Assembly (NCBI RefSeq): GCF_008930665.1
Contig: NZ_PQMG01000002.1
Coordinates: 62,001-126,000 of the forward strand
Direction: 5' to 3'
DNA length: 64,000 bases
Source: Corynebacterium sp. 74A
GTDB taxonomy: Bacteria > Actinomycetota > Actinomycetes > Mycobacteriales > Mycobacteriaceae
In this document: piece by piece, positions 35,872 to 44,898 of the stretch
Layout of the letters: every line of letters starts with the position of its first letter
Numbering within the stretch: position 1 is the stretch's first letter
Made by a program: the position numbers and the translations under genes
The notes under the pieces: generated by a model
Databases searched by the model: none
What the model saw: only the letters and a program-made list of their open reading frames with translations
Told to the model about the DNA's origin: nothing

Positions 35872-37353
35872 ATGGGAAGTTCCACCTCCGTGACTAGCGT
35901 TTACTCTCGTTTTAAAGAGTGGGTGTTCCCCTCGGGCCGCGTGGCCACCATCGACGCCTCGCAGGCCGCCGCGCCGCCCTCCCCGCTCGCACCTATTGAC
36001 CTCACCGATGCCGACCAAGTGGCCTTCGTGATGGACGTCGCCATCCGTATCGGCGATATTCTGCTCTCTTCCGGCACCGCCAATAACGATGTGAAATCGC
36101 AGATCCACACCGTGTGCTCGTCCTATGGCCTGCACTACTGCCACGTGGACATCACGATGAACACCATCACCGTGTTCTCCCACGTGGGCGGCAAGCGTCG
36201 CCGGCCGGTGAGCGCCTTCCGCGTGGCCGGACGCATCGACGTGAACTTTTCCAAGCTGAGCGACGTCGACCGCCTTATCCGCTCTATCCAGGCCGGCGCC
36301 ACCCCACCGGAAGTGGCAGACAAGATCCTCACCGAGATCATCGCCGCCCCGCCGCCCTATGGCGCCAAGATTTCGGTGCTGGGCTGGGCCTCGATGGCGG
36401 CCGCCGTCTCGGTGCTGCTCGGCGGTAATGCCTTGGTGGCCTCGCTCTCCTTCGCCACCACCTTGGCCATCATGGTTATTAATATCCTGCTCGACCGGCA
36501 GGGCATGCCCTCTTTCTTCCAAAACGTCTTCGGCGGCTTCGTCGCCACCCTGCCCGCCGCCTTTGGCTATCGCCTAGCCACCGAATTGGGCTGGTCCTTC
36601 AACCCCAGCCAGGTCATTGCTACCGGCATCATCGTGCTGCTGGCCGGCCTGACCCTGGTGCAGGCCCTTCAAGATGGCATCACGGGCGCGCCCGTCACGG
36701 CCTCTGCCCGCTTCTTTGAAACGATGCTCATCACCGGCGGCATCATCGGTGGCGTCGCCCTCGGCATCGAGGTGGCCTCCACGATGGGCGTCGAACTGCC
36801 GCCGATTCAGACCTCTCCCCCGCTGCAGTTCTCCTCCTCGGTGGTGAAGGTGGCGGCGGGTTCACTCGCCGCGGCGACCTTCGCGGTGGGCTCCTATGCG
36901 GAATGGTCGACCGTGGCGGTGGCCTGGCTTACCGGCGCAGCCGGTTTCTCCCTGCACCTGCTGGTACTGCAGCCGCTCGGAGTGGGGGCGCTGACCTCCA
37001 CGGCCATGTCCGCCACCATGATCGGCTTGGCCGGCGGCCTGTTGGCCCGCCGATTCCTGATCCCGCCGCTGATCATCGCCATCTCCGGCGTGACCCCCTT
37101 CTTGCCGGGTCTAGCGGTCTATCGCGGCATGTACTCCATGCTGAATGAGCAGCTGATCAACGGCTTCACCTATATCGCTCTGGCAGTCGCCACCGCCGGT
37201 GGGCTCGCTGCGGGCGTGGTGTTTGGTGAGTGGATTGCCCGCAAGCTGCGCCGCCCGCCGATCATGCGTGCCTATCGCGCTATTCGCCACCCCCGCCGCT
37301 ACAGCACCGCGACGACGACAACGCAGCCCCACTCCGGTATTGACCCCGTCTAG
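35872..37353 (+). CDS. thrE: Threonine/serine exporter
   Basis: A 493-residue protein of the ThrE family. The first 165 residues are hydrophilic and cytoplasmic, with the conserved VAIRIGDILLSSGTANNDVK and HYCHVDITMNTITV segments. The rest holds about ten membrane helices (ISVLGWASMAAAVSVLLGG onward). It exports L-threonine and L-serine by proton motive force. Length is close to the C. glutamicum protein (489 as I remember), and the following genes otsA, otsB and a LacI regulator are in the same order there. Confidence 0.94.
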   Translation: MGSSTSVTSVYSRFKEWVFPSGRVATIDASQAAAPPSPLAPIDLTDADQVAFVMDVAIRIGDILLSSGTANNDVKSQIHTVCSSYGLHYCHVDITMNTITVFSHVGGKRRRPVSAFRVAGRIDVNFSKLSDVDRLIRSIQAGATPPEVADKILTEIIAAPPPYGAKISVLGWASMAAAVSVLLGGNALVASLSFATTLAIMVINILLDRQGMPSFFQNVFGGFVATLPAAFGYRLATELGWSFNPSQVIATGIIVLLAGLTLVQALQDGITGAPVTASARFFETMLITGGIIGGVALGIEVASTMGVELPPIQTSPPLQFSSSVVKVAAGSLAAATFAVGSYAEWSTVAVAWLTGAAGFSLHLLVLQPLGVGALTSTAMSATMIGLAGGLLARRFLIPPLIIAISGVTPFLPGLAVYRGMYSMLNEQLINGFTYIALAVATAGGLAAGVVFGEWIARKLRRPPIMRAYRAIRHPRRYSTATTTTQPHSGIDPV

Positions 37354-37436
37354 GCTGCACGTCCGCGCCACCCATGGCGTATAATTGCTTCCTTGACGTC
37401 TGTTTACGCTTTCTCTTATTTCTCACAGGAGGATCC

Positions 37437-37844
37437 TTGCCACCCAAGGTGACTGACACCCGTTCCACTGCCGCCGAGTCGCTGCACGCGGTTGAAAAGG
37501 AGACAGCCGAAGCCGCACGGAAGATCGTGTCCAGCTACTCCGAAGACTTCCTCGACGCTGTCACTCTCTCGTGCATGCTCGGAATCGAACCAGAGGGGCT
37601 GATCTACTCCAAGGTGGCCGCCGAGTTCGAGGAGCCGGAAGAGAAGAAAGCAACCAAGAAGGCTACGAAGAAGGCCAGCAAAAAAGCCTCCAAGAAGTCC
37701 TCCAAGAAGACCACGCGCAAAAAGGCTACGAAGAAAGCGTCGAAGAAGGCCAGCAAAAAGGCCACCAAGAAGTCCTCCAAGAAGACCACGCGCAAAAAGG
37801 CTACGAAGAAAGCCAGCTCCAAGGCCACTAAAAAGGCCACCTAG
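37437..37844 (+). CDS. Lysine-rich-tailed conserved protein (histone H1-like tail)
   Basis: A 135-residue protein. Residues 1-69 form a helical acidic domain (AAESLHAVEKETAEAARKIV, FLDAVTLSCMLGIEPEGLIY). Residues 70-135 are almost only Lys, Ala, Ser, Thr and Arg in KKASKK/KKATKK repeats, like the DNA-binding tails of HupB or histone H1. The tail contains an exact 47-base duplication. The TTG start at 37437 is set by AGGAGGATCC directly before it; a frame opening upstream has no site. It lies between thrE and otsA, as a protein of unknown function does in C. glutamicum. Nucleic-acid binding is inferred. Confidence 0.75.
   Translation: MPPKVTDTRSTAAESLHAVEKETAEAARKIVSSYSEDFLDAVTLSCMLGIEPEGLIYSKVAAEFEEPEEKKATKKATKKASKKASKKSSKKTTRKKATKKASKKASKKATKKSSKKTTRKKATKKASSKATKKAT
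37691..37812 (+). repeat. Exact 47-base direct repeat in the Lys-rich gene
   Basis: Bases 37691-37737 recur at 37766-37812, 75 bases (25 codons) apart and in frame. It encodes the stretch KKSSKKTTRKKATKK. It is prone to slippage or recombination that would change tail length. Confidence 0.85.
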
Positions 37845-37920
37845 ACCCTAGCGTGGCGTCGTCGCTGAGCGGAAGGAACGATGCCGCGAACCACCTCCGC
37901 TTGAGAAGTAAGGCCCGCCC

Positions 37921-39438
37921 GTGTCCAGCGCTAGCAGTGAACGCTATTCCTTTATCGTCGTTGCCAACCGACTCCCCGTAGATCTCGAGCGCGACTCGAA
38001 AGGCAATCAACGCTGGGTTCCCAGCCCCGGCGGGCTGGTCTCTGCGCTGACCCCCGTGCTCGCTGCCCATGAGGGCGCGTGGGTGGGCTGGCCCGGCATC
38101 CCAGATGTTTCGCCCGAGCCGCTGCACTCTGAGAAGGGCTATGATCTCCACCCCGTTACGCTGCGCCAGCGCGACTTCGAGGAGTTCTACGAGGGCTTTT
38201 CCAATGCCACTCTCTGGCCGCTCTACCACGACCTCATCGTCACCCCCGAATATCATCGCCACTGGTGGGAGACCTACCGCGAGGTGAACCTGCGCTTCGC
38301 CGAAGCCACCGCCGCCATCGCCGAAGAGGGCGCCACCGTCTGGGTGCAGGACTATCAGCTGCAGCTGGTCCCCGGCATCCTGCGCCATCTGCGCCCCGAT
38401 CTCACCATCGGGCTCTTCTTACACATTCCCTTCCCCTCCCCCGACCTGTTTCGACAGCTGCCGTGGCGCGAGGAGATCGTGCGCGGCATGCTCGGCGCCG
38501 ATGTAATCGGCTTCCACTTAGACCGCGATGCCGCCAACTTTGTCCACCTGGCCCGTAGCGTCGGCGGGCTCGCCGGCTCCCATACCGGCCAGCCCGATGA
38601 GCTCGCTATCAGCGAGTACTGCGCCGACGGAGAGTGCGACCTTGACACGGATGTCTCCGCACAAGAACACCACTGCTACCGGGCCACGGTGACCACCGCG
38701 ACCGACCGTAGCGTGCGCATCGGTTCCTTCCCGATCTCGCTCGATACCTCCGACATCACCGCCGCTCTCAACTCGGCGGATGTGCCCGCCCTACGCTCCC
38801 GGCTCGGCGACCCCGAGGTACTGATCCTGGGCGTTGATCGTCTGGACTACACCAAGGGCATCGAGGCCCGCCTCGACGCCTGCGAGGAACTATTCGACAC
38901 CGAGGCGCTCGATCCGGCCAGCACCGTCGTGGTTCAGGTGGCCACCCCTAGCCGCGAACGCATCGAGCACTATCGCACCACCCGCGCCCGCGTGGAACAC
39001 ACGGTGGGCCGGATTAATGGCCGCTTCGGCGAGATCGGCCGCCCCGTGGTGCACTATCTGCATCACGCCGTGGACAAAACGGAGCTGGTCAATCTCTACG
39101 CCGCTGCCGATATCATGCTGGTGACCCCGCTAAAAGACGGCATGAACCTGGTGGCCAAAGAGTATGTGTGCGCCCACCCCGAAGGCGATGGCGCACTGGT
39201 GCTCTCCGAATTTGCGGGTGCCGCCGCGGAATTGCACGACGCCTATCTGTGCAATCCGCACGATATCGAATCGATCAAACGCGCCCTGCTCTCTGCAGTC
39301 CGCGATCTGCGAGACGATTCCACACAGAGCAAGGAGCGCATGCAGGCAATGAACCACACCGTCATGGAACATGACGTGCACTACTGGGCCGAGTCCTTCC
39401 TCTCTGCTCTCGCCACTCCGGCTGGGGGTGAGAAGTGA
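37921..39438 (+). CDS. otsA: Trehalose-6-phosphate synthase
   Basis: A 505-residue GT20 glycosyltransferase that joins UDP-glucose and glucose-6-phosphate to trehalose-6-phosphate. Marks are VVANRLPVDLERD with the N-terminal loop, GGLVSALTPVL, WVQDYQLQLVPGILR, IGLFLHIPFPSPDLFRQLPW, GVDRLDYTKGIEARL and TPLKDGMNLVAKEYV, all with conserved substrate residues. GTG at 37921 is the best start. Trehalose is both an osmoprotectant and the carrier for mycolic acids in corynebacteria. It is followed by a lipoprotein gene overlapping its stop, then otsB. Confidence 0.95.
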   Translation: MSSASSERYSFIVVANRLPVDLERDSKGNQRWVPSPGGLVSALTPVLAAHEGAWVGWPGIPDVSPEPLHSEKGYDLHPVTLRQRDFEEFYEGFSNATLWPLYHDLIVTPEYHRHWWETYREVNLRFAEATAAIAEEGATVWVQDYQLQLVPGILRHLRPDLTIGLFLHIPFPSPDLFRQLPWREEIVRGMLGADVIGFHLDRDAANFVHLARSVGGLAGSHTGQPDELAISEYCADGECDLDTDVSAQEHHCYRATVTTATDRSVRIGSFPISLDTSDITAALNSADVPALRSRLGDPEVLILGVDRLDYTKGIEARLDACEELFDTEALDPASTVVVQVATPSRERIEHYRTTRARVEHTVGRINGRFGEIGRPVVHYLHHAVDKTELVNLYAAADIMLVTPLKDGMNLVAKEYVCAHPEGDGALVLSEFAGAAAELHDAYLCNPHDIESIKRALLSAVRDLRDDSTQSKERMQAMNHTVMEHDVHYWAESFLSALATPAGGEK

Positions 39439-39908
39439 TGCGTCCCTATGCGGCGATAGCTACAGTCCTCTCGCTCATCCTGCTCAGCGGCTGCGGCAGC
39501 GAGGAGCGCCCGGAGAGCCCGATCACTGGGCCTGCGTGGTATATCACCGATGTGTACACCCAGCCGGATTCGCCCTCCCAGCTGCCCGATTCCATCGCCG
39601 GCCAGGCCGTTATGTCGCTGGGCGAACACACGGTCGCCGGCGATACCGGCTGCGCCCCCTTCCAGGCCGAGGTGCACTACTCCCACGATGGGGAGGGCTC
39701 GACCTCTGCCGACGCCACCCACCTGCGTTTCGATCATCTGCGCATCGACGACCCCACCTGCGAGGGTGCCGCCCAGTACTTCCATGAGCACATCGTTTCC
39801 CTGCTCAACAGTGAGCTCGACATTGAGTACAAGGAGTCCAGCCTGCTGCTGCGCTCTTCTGCTGAAGAGATCGACGCCCCCGCCCTACGGCTTACTTCTG
39901 CACTCTAA
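39438..39908 (+). CDS. Lipoprotein with META-like domain between otsA and otsB
   Basis: A 156-residue lipoprotein: signal peptide with lipobox LSGC (Cys at about residue 19), then a small beta domain with AGDTGCAPFQAEVHY, resembling the Gly-Cys-Asn core of META/HslJ domains. Its ATG overlaps the otsA stop (TGATG), so translation is coupled. In C. glutamicum a secreted protein of unknown role sits at the same place. A link to trehalose or cell-envelope assembly is suggested by position only. Confidence 0.65.
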   Translation: MRPYAAIATVLSLILLSGCGSEERPESPITGPAWYITDVYTQPDSPSQLPDSIAGQAVMSLGEHTVAGDTGCAPFQAEVHYSHDGEGSTSADATHLRFDHLRIDDPTCEGAAQYFHEHIVSLLNSELDIEYKESSLLLRSSAEEIDAPALRLTSAL

Positions 39909-39950
39909 GTGGGTCTCATGCGCAAAGCGCCGTCGGTACACTAGGGCCCT

Positions 39951-40712
39951 ATGGCTATGAGCAGCATGACCGACCGCATTATCGACGCCGCCAAGAGCAT
40001 CAAGCTCCTCGTGGTCTCTGACTTCGACGGCACGATCGCCGGTTTTGCCGACGATCCCACGCAGGTGCCCATCAACACACGCACCATGCACACCCTCGAG
40101 GAGCTCGCCCTTTTGCCCAATACCTTCGTGGCTATCCTGTCCGGCCGCGACCTGGACAATCTCACCTCCCTCGTGGAGCTCAACGCCCCCATCATGCTGG
40201 TGGGCTCGCATGGCGCTGAATCCTCCTCCTCACCGGTGACGCTCAGCGACGAGCAGGTCACTGTTCTGCAGCGCTGCACCACGGCGCTCGAGGCAGTGGC
40301 CGAGGACTATCCCGGCGCGTATGTTGAGCGCAAACCCTTCCACCGCGTCTTCCATGTGCGCCGCATGGACAACCCCGAGAAGCGCGAGAACGCCTTGGCC
40401 CGCGCCCGCGAGGTGCTCTCCGGTGAAGATGTGATTGTCAAGGGCGGCAAGAACATCATCGAGCTGGCGATGCTGGACATCAACAAAGGGACATGGATCG
40501 ATGCGGTGCGCGAGCAGCTGAACTGCGATTGCGTGGTATTCGCCGGCGATGATGTCACCGACGAGGATGGCTTCCGCGCCCTGGGCGACTTCGACCTGGG
40601 TGTCAAAGTGGGAGCGGGTGAGAGCGCAGCACATATGCACCTCGAGGACGATCTCGAGGCCGTTGCCGATATGTTCACCGCCCTCTACGAGGCACGCCGC
40701 GACTATAAATAG
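39951..40712 (+). CDS. otsB: Trehalose-6-phosphate phosphatase
   Basis: A 253-residue HAD-family phosphatase that turns trehalose-6-phosphate into trehalose. The nucleophile motif is SDFDGTIAGF (DxDxT), motif II lies in ILSGRD, and the metal-binding motif is FAGDDVTDEDGF. The MLVGSHGAE and KGGKNIIEL segments are typical of OtsB. TACACT 8 bases before the ATG at 39951, with no Shine-Dalgarno site, suggests a separate leaderless promoter in addition to the otsA transcript. A copy of TTATCGACGCC lies at 39979-39989, reading RIIDA. Confidence 0.94.
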   Translation: MAMSSMTDRIIDAAKSIKLLVVSDFDGTIAGFADDPTQVPINTRTMHTLEELALLPNTFVAILSGRDLDNLTSLVELNAPIMLVGSHGAESSSSPVTLSDEQVTVLQRCTTALEAVAEDYPGAYVERKPFHRVFHVRRMDNPEKRENALARAREVLSGEDVIVKGGKNIIELAMLDINKGTWIDAVREQLNCDCVVFAGDDVTDEDGFRALGDFDLGVKVGAGESAAHMHLEDDLEAVADMFTALYEARRDYK

Positions 40713-40736
40713 TGCTCCAACGGTCGGCGGCGGGGC

Positions 40737-41873
40737 CTAGGACCGTGGCGGGGCAACGGTGGAGCCCTCGTTGAAGGTGGTCTCCAATTGCACCCGAATG
40801 GATTCCGGTTCCGCGCCGCCCTCGGCGGCGTCGATGACTGCACTGAGCAGCTCGCCGGTGGTCTTGCCTTTGAGTTTATTGGGCTGGATCACCGTGGTGA
40901 GGTTGCGCAGCAATGCCACGGCGGTGCCATCGAAGCCAGTGACCGAGAGATCCTGAGGTACCGAGAGCCCCTGGGAGCGGGCATACTCGAGCACCCCGAT
41001 AGCCATAGAATCGGTGGTGCACAGCACCGCAGTGAGCTCGGGATGAGAGCTCAGTAGCTCGCGGGCGGCGTCGACATTGTTCTCGTGATCGTTGATATGG
41101 CGCTCCACAATCGGCACCGTCGCCGGATCGATACCGGCGGCCGCCAGCACATCGAGTGCGCCGCGCACTCGATCTTGCTGCACATTCATGGTGGCGGTGC
41201 GCAGGCGCTGCTCATCGACCATGCCGTCATGACGCACATTGGCCAAGCGGATACAGAGGATGCCGATCTTCTGGTGGCCGGCGTCGATCAGCGCCTGGGC
41301 GGCCGGGGCGATCGCGTCGTAGTCATTAATACCCACATAGGGCAGGTCCTCATACCGGTCGGGTTGATCGCAGACCACCAGCGGCAGTCCGCGCTGCCGC
41401 GCCGCATGCAGATAAGGATCAGCAGCGGAGACGGAGTAGACCACAAATCCGTCGACAGAACTGGAGTTCACCACTCCCGCGGCGAGGTCCTTATCCTCGC
41501 TGGTTTCTGGACCACAGGGCACGAGGGTGAGAGCCACATCGCGACCGACGGTGGATTCCGCGAGCCCGGCGAGAAAGTCCACCGAGGCGGAATCTTCGAA
41601 GGCATAGGGCAGGTGCTCGGTAAGGAGCACGCCCACGTTGCCTGTCTTCTTCATCCGCAGCGAGCGGGCGGTGGGGTCGGGGCCGGTATAGCCCACGCGA
41701 CGCGCGGTGGCCAGTATCTTTTCGCGCAGTGCCTCAGAGAGCTGTTCGGGGTGATTATAGGCATTCGACACCGTGGTGCGGCTGATGCCGAGTTCCGCCG
41801 CTATGGAGGCAAGAGTCCCTCTACTGCCGGTGCTACTGCGCCCGTTATTACGCCTGCGAGAGTTGGTGGCCAT
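40737..41873 (-). CDS. ipsA: LacI-family transcriptional regulator (IpsA-like)
   Basis: A 378-residue repressor/activator with an N-terminal helix-turn-helix (TLASIAAELGISRTTVSNAY), a hinge (ARSLRMKKTGNVGVLL) and a periplasmic-binding-like ligand domain (DGFVVYSVSAADP, LCTTDSMAIGVLEYARS, DLSVTGFDGT). In C. glutamicum the LacI-type regulator next to otsB is IpsA, an inositol-responsive regulator; the same place here supports that name, but the ligand cannot be read from the sequence. The ATG at 41873 has TAGATT 6 bases upstream, a leaderless start. It is divergent from the zinc transporter. Confidence 0.72.
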   Translation of the reverse strand: MATNSRRRNNGRSSTGSRGTLASIAAELGISRTTVSNAYNHPEQLSEALREKILATARRVGYTGPDPTARSLRMKKTGNVGVLLTEHLPYAFEDSASVDFLAGLAESTVGRDVALTLVPCGPETSEDKDLAAGVVNSSSVDGFVVYSVSAADPYLHAARQRGLPLVVCDQPDRYEDLPYVGINDYDAIAPAAQALIDAGHQKIGILCIRLANVRHDGMVDEQRLRTATMNVQQDRVRGALDVLAAAGIDPATVPIVERHINDHENNVDAARELLSSHPELTAVLCTTDSMAIGVLEYARSQGLSVPQDLSVTGFDGTAVALLRNLTTVIQPNKLKGKTTGELLSAVIDAAEGGAEPESIRVQLETTFNEGSTVAPPRS

Positions 41874-41915
41874 AGCCAAAATCTAGCACGCCGCCCATTT
41901 TCACTGATTTCCAGT

Positions 41916-41930
41916 TGACAATGCTTTTCA
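41916..41930. promoter_or_regulatory. Zur-like box upstream of znuA
   Basis: TGACAATGCTTTTCA agrees at 12 of 14 defined positions with the corynebacterial Zur palindrome TGAAAAYNATTTTCA as I remember it. It ends 20 bases before the znuA ATG, well placed to block initiation when zinc is plentiful. Confidence 0.6.
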
Positions 41931-41950
41931 GTACACGTTCACTGTTGAGT

Positions 41951-43048
41951 ATGAAGCACCTAAAAGCCCTCATTGGTATCGCCAGTGCCAGTGCCCTTGC
42001 ACTAGCCGGATGTTCCTCAGCCTCCGATTCGGCCGACTCTAGCTCGGCCTCGGATTCCAGCAAGAATGCTGACGCCATCACCATCGTCACCTCTACCTCC
42101 ATCTGGTCCGATGTGGCCGACGAGGTAGTGGACAGCGACGACGTCACCATCACCCCGATCATCGATGGCGATGGCATCGATCCCCACTCCTTCGAACCCA
42201 CCGCCTCTGACATGGCCAAGGTTGAAGAAGCCGACTATGTCATCGTCGGTGGCGGCGGCTACGACGCCTGGCTCTACAACGCCCTCGATAACAACGACAA
42301 GATCATCCACGCCCTGCCGCTCACCGAGCACCACCATGACCACGACCACGGTTACGATCATGGGCACGACCACGGCCATGAGGGCGAGGACGCCCACGAC
42401 CACGACCACGGCCATGAGGGCGAAGCTGCCCACGACCACGACCACAACCATGAGGGCGAAGCTGCCCACGACCACGACCACGGCCACGAAGGCGAAGACG
42501 GCCACGACCACGACCACAGTCACTCCCTCGTTGGAGCCGCCGAGAACGAGCACTCCTGGTTCAACCCGAAGCTCGTGATGTCCGTGGCAAACGATTTGGA
42601 CCAGCGTCTGGAGAAGGATCACCCTGAGGTTGATGCGGATGCACAGCGCGTCGATAAGCGCATGGACAGCCTGCACGATCAGCTTCACGAGCTGCCGCAC
42701 ATTCACTTCCTGCAGACTCACCCGATCGCAGACCAGCTCTTCCTGCACACCGAGTTCCACGATGTGACCCCCAAGGATTACCGCAAGGCCACCCTGAACC
42801 ACTCGGAGCCCTCGGCAGCAGCCCTCGCCAAGGCGCTGGAGACTGTCAACGGTGGTGAGGTGGAGCTGATGGTCGATACCCCGGAGACCTCCACCGAGTA
42901 CACCGAGCGCCTGCGCGACGCCGCGGGGGAGCAGGATATTCCGATCGTGGAAATCACCGAGACCCCCGCACAGGGCGAGAACTTCTTCGACTTCCTCGAC
43001 AACATCGTCAAGGAGCTGAAGGAGAAGGCCGAACAGATTAAGAAGTAG
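41951..43048 (+). CDS. znuA: Zinc ABC importer, substrate-binding lipoprotein with His-rich loop
   Basis: A 365-residue cluster A-I (ZnuA/TroA) binding protein. A signal peptide ends in the lipobox LAGC (about residue 21). The zinc-site His residues are in DPHSFEPT (first), NEHSWFNPKL and the IHFLQTHPIAD region. Between strands lies a long loop (about residues 125-195) made of DHDHGHEGE-type repeats with some 30 His, which is far longer than in most family members and probably traps or senses zinc. ATG 41951 begins MKHLKALIGI, a normal signal start. A Zur-like box lies just upstream. Confidence 0.9.
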   Translation: MKHLKALIGIASASALALAGCSSASDSADSSSASDSSKNADAITIVTSTSIWSDVADEVVDSDDVTITPIIDGDGIDPHSFEPTASDMAKVEEADYVIVGGGGYDAWLYNALDNNDKIIHALPLTEHHHDHDHGYDHGHDHGHEGEDAHDHDHGHEGEAAHDHDHNHEGEAAHDHDHGHEGEDGHDHDHSHSLVGAAENEHSWFNPKLVMSVANDLDQRLEKDHPEVDADAQRVDKRMDSLHDQLHELPHIHFLQTHPIADQLFLHTEFHDVTPKDYRKATLNHSEPSAAALAKALETVNGGEVELMVDTPETSTEYTERLRDAAGEQDIPIVEITETPAQGENFFDFLDNIVKELKEKAEQIKK

Positions 43049-43081
43049 GCCAGCCCCTCTTTCACCTACCTCAACGCCAAC

Positions 43082-43120
43082 CCGCCGGCCCTGGGACGAT
43101 CATCGCCTCAGGGCCGGCGG
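43082..43120 (+). terminator. Hairpin between znuA and znuC
   Basis: CCGCCGGCCCTG (43082-43093) and CAGGGCCGGCGG (43109-43120) form a perfect 12-bp stem. It starts 34 bases after the znuA stop. A full or partial stop here would favour the binding protein over the ATPase and permease. Confidence 0.65.
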
Positions 43121-43143
43121 AGACGAAGGCTAGAATTGCAGCA

Positions 43144-43842
43144 ATGATTCTTTCGCTGACTAGCGCGGCGGTCACTCCCCTATGGCACGATCTTTCTTTT
43201 GATCTCGCGCCAGGGGAGTTTCTGGCCGTATTGGGCCCCAATGGTGTGGGAAAATCCACGCTGCTCCACACCATCATGGGCAACCGAGCACTCTCCTCAG
43301 GCTCGATCTCCGCAACCAATAAGATCGGCTACATTCCCCAGCAGCGAATGTTTGATCCCGAGCTGCCACTGCGCGCCCGCGACCTGGTATCGCTGTCCTT
43401 GGCACACGGGGTGCTGCGGCATCGCCGCCCCCAGGCCGGCCAAGTTGATGAGCTCCTCGACATGGTGGGGGCAAGCGGCTTCGGTTCGACCCGCGTGGGT
43501 CGACTCTCCGGCGGACAGCAGCAACTGATTCGTCAGGCGCAGGCTTTTGGCGGCAACCCCGAGCTGCTGCTCTGTGACGAGCCCTTGCTCTCGCTCGACT
43601 TCCGCGCCTCGAGCGCGACGGTGCAACGTCTAGATGAGCGGCGCCGCGCCGGCATGGCGGTGGTGTTTGTGACGCACTCGATTAACCCGATTCTCTCGGT
43701 CACCGACCGCGTGCTCTACATCGGCCCCAGGGGCCACACCTTGGGCACCGTCTCTGAGGTGATGCGCTCTGAAATTCTTAGTGAGCTATACGGAACCAAG
43801 GTCACGGTCGCCGAGGTCGATGGCCGTTTGGTGGTGGTGTAA
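43144..43842 (+). CDS. znuC: Zinc ABC importer, ATP-binding protein
   Basis: A 232-residue ATPase. Walker A is GPNGVGKS (about 34-41), the Q-loop is IGYIPQQRMF, the signature is LSGGQQQL, Walker B is LLLCDEPLLSLD and the switch His is in FVTHSINP. The ATG at 43144 has TAGAAT 7 bases upstream without a Shine-Dalgarno site, so it likely has its own leaderless promoter after the znuA hairpin. The permease gene starts directly after its stop. Confidence 0.9.
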   Translation: MILSLTSAAVTPLWHDLSFDLAPGEFLAVLGPNGVGKSTLLHTIMGNRALSSGSISATNKIGYIPQQRMFDPELPLRARDLVSLSLAHGVLRHRRPQAGQVDELLDMVGASGFGSTRVGRLSGGQQQLIRQAQAFGGNPELLLCDEPLLSLDFRASSATVQRLDERRRAGMAVVFVTHSINPILSVTDRVLYIGPRGHTLGTVSEVMRSEILSELYGTKVTVAEVDGRLVVV

Positions 43843-44724
43843 ATGACTATCTCTACTCTCATGGAAGACACCGCCTACCTGCTGAGCGTCGGCTTCGTGC
43901 AGGATGCGCTCATCGCCGCCGCCCTGCTCGGCATCGTCTCCGGTGTGATGACACCTTTGATTGTGCTGCGGCAGATGTCCTTTTCTGTGCATGGCACCTC
44001 GGAGCTCGCACTGATGGGCGCCTCCGCCGCACTATTGGCCGGAATCAATATCGGCATGGGAGCCGTGGTGGGCTCCGTGATCGCCGCGGTTGTCTTGGCA
44101 CTTTTGGGCATGAAACGCCAAGACAGCGCCGTGGGCGTGGTGATGAGCTTCGGCATGGGCCTGTCCGTGCTGTTCATTCACCTCTACCCCGGTAAAACCT
44201 CGACTGCCTTTTCCCTTCTCACGGGCCAAATCGTGGGCGTTTCCTCCGCCTCGCTGTGGCTTCTTGCCGCCGTGGTCGTGGTCGTGGTGGGGGCCGTGGT
44301 GATTTTCTGGCGGCCCCTACTCTTTGCCAGCGCCGATCCGCAGCTGGCCGCCGCGAGCGGCATCCCCACCCGCTGGGTGGCTGTGGGCTTCGCAGTTCTG
44401 GTTGGCCTCACCGCCGCCCAGTCGGTGCAGATTGTGGGTGCCCTGCTCGTGATGAGCCTGCTCATCACTCCCGGTGCGGCAGCCGTGCAGATCACCTCCC
44501 ACCCCGTGCGGGCCGTGATCTATTCCACCCTGTTTGCGGAAATATCTGCGGTGGGCGGCATTATTCTCTCGCTCGCCCCAGGCCTTCCCGTCTCGGTCTT
44601 TGTCACTACGCTGTCCTTTCTCATCTATCTCGTATGCCGCGGCATCGGCGCGGTTCGGGGCCGCCGCATCACCTCGGCGGAACACACGCAGTACATGCAG
44701 GAACCGCACTGCGATCCCCGCTAA
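43843..44724 (+). CDS. znuB: Zinc ABC importer permease (ABC-3 family)
   Basis: A 293-residue membrane protein with 8-9 helices. Family marks are ALLGIVSGVMTPLIVLRQMSF near the N-terminus with the HGTSELALMGAS segment, and ALLVMSLLITPGAAAVQITS, the ATPase-coupling region of ABC-3 permeases. The ATG follows the znuC stop with no gap. A hairpin lies downstream. Confidence 0.9.
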   Translation: MTISTLMEDTAYLLSVGFVQDALIAAALLGIVSGVMTPLIVLRQMSFSVHGTSELALMGASAALLAGINIGMGAVVGSVIAAVVLALLGMKRQDSAVGVVMSFGMGLSVLFIHLYPGKTSTAFSLLTGQIVGVSSASLWLLAAVVVVVVGAVVIFWRPLLFASADPQLAAASGIPTRWVAVGFAVLVGLTAAQSVQIVGALLVMSLLITPGAAAVQITSHPVRAVIYSTLFAEISAVGGIILSLAPGLPVSVFVTTLSFLIYLVCRGIGAVRGRRITSAEHTQYMQEPHCDPR

Positions 44725-44775
44725 AGCCCAGCTAAATCCCTGTTAAGGCCCCGCTAAGGCAGCATCTTTGTGTTG

Positions 44776-44814
44776 AGTGCACGACCGCAGCGTTTCGAAC
44801 GCTCGGCGTGCACT
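44776..44814 (+). terminator. Terminator after znuB
   Basis: AGTGCACG (44776-44783) pairs with CGTGCACT (44807-44814), enclosing AGCGTT/AACGCT around TCG; TTTT follows immediately on the plus strand. Confidence 0.75.
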
Positions 44815-44898
44815 TTTCGCTATCCCCTTCCCCTCGCCCTGCCCCCTCACTCACTCCCGATACACACCGCACGCGCCGCGACAGCGATGCTGGTGCAC

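Noticed and set aside
42330..42540. CRISPR-like or tandem DNA array
   Set aside because: The repeats are in-frame codons of the znuA His loop, without spacers.
42016..42802. Val-rich open frame opposite znuA
   Set aside because: It is the complement of the His/Asp repeats; GTC/GTG/GTA runs arise automatically from GAC/CAC codons.
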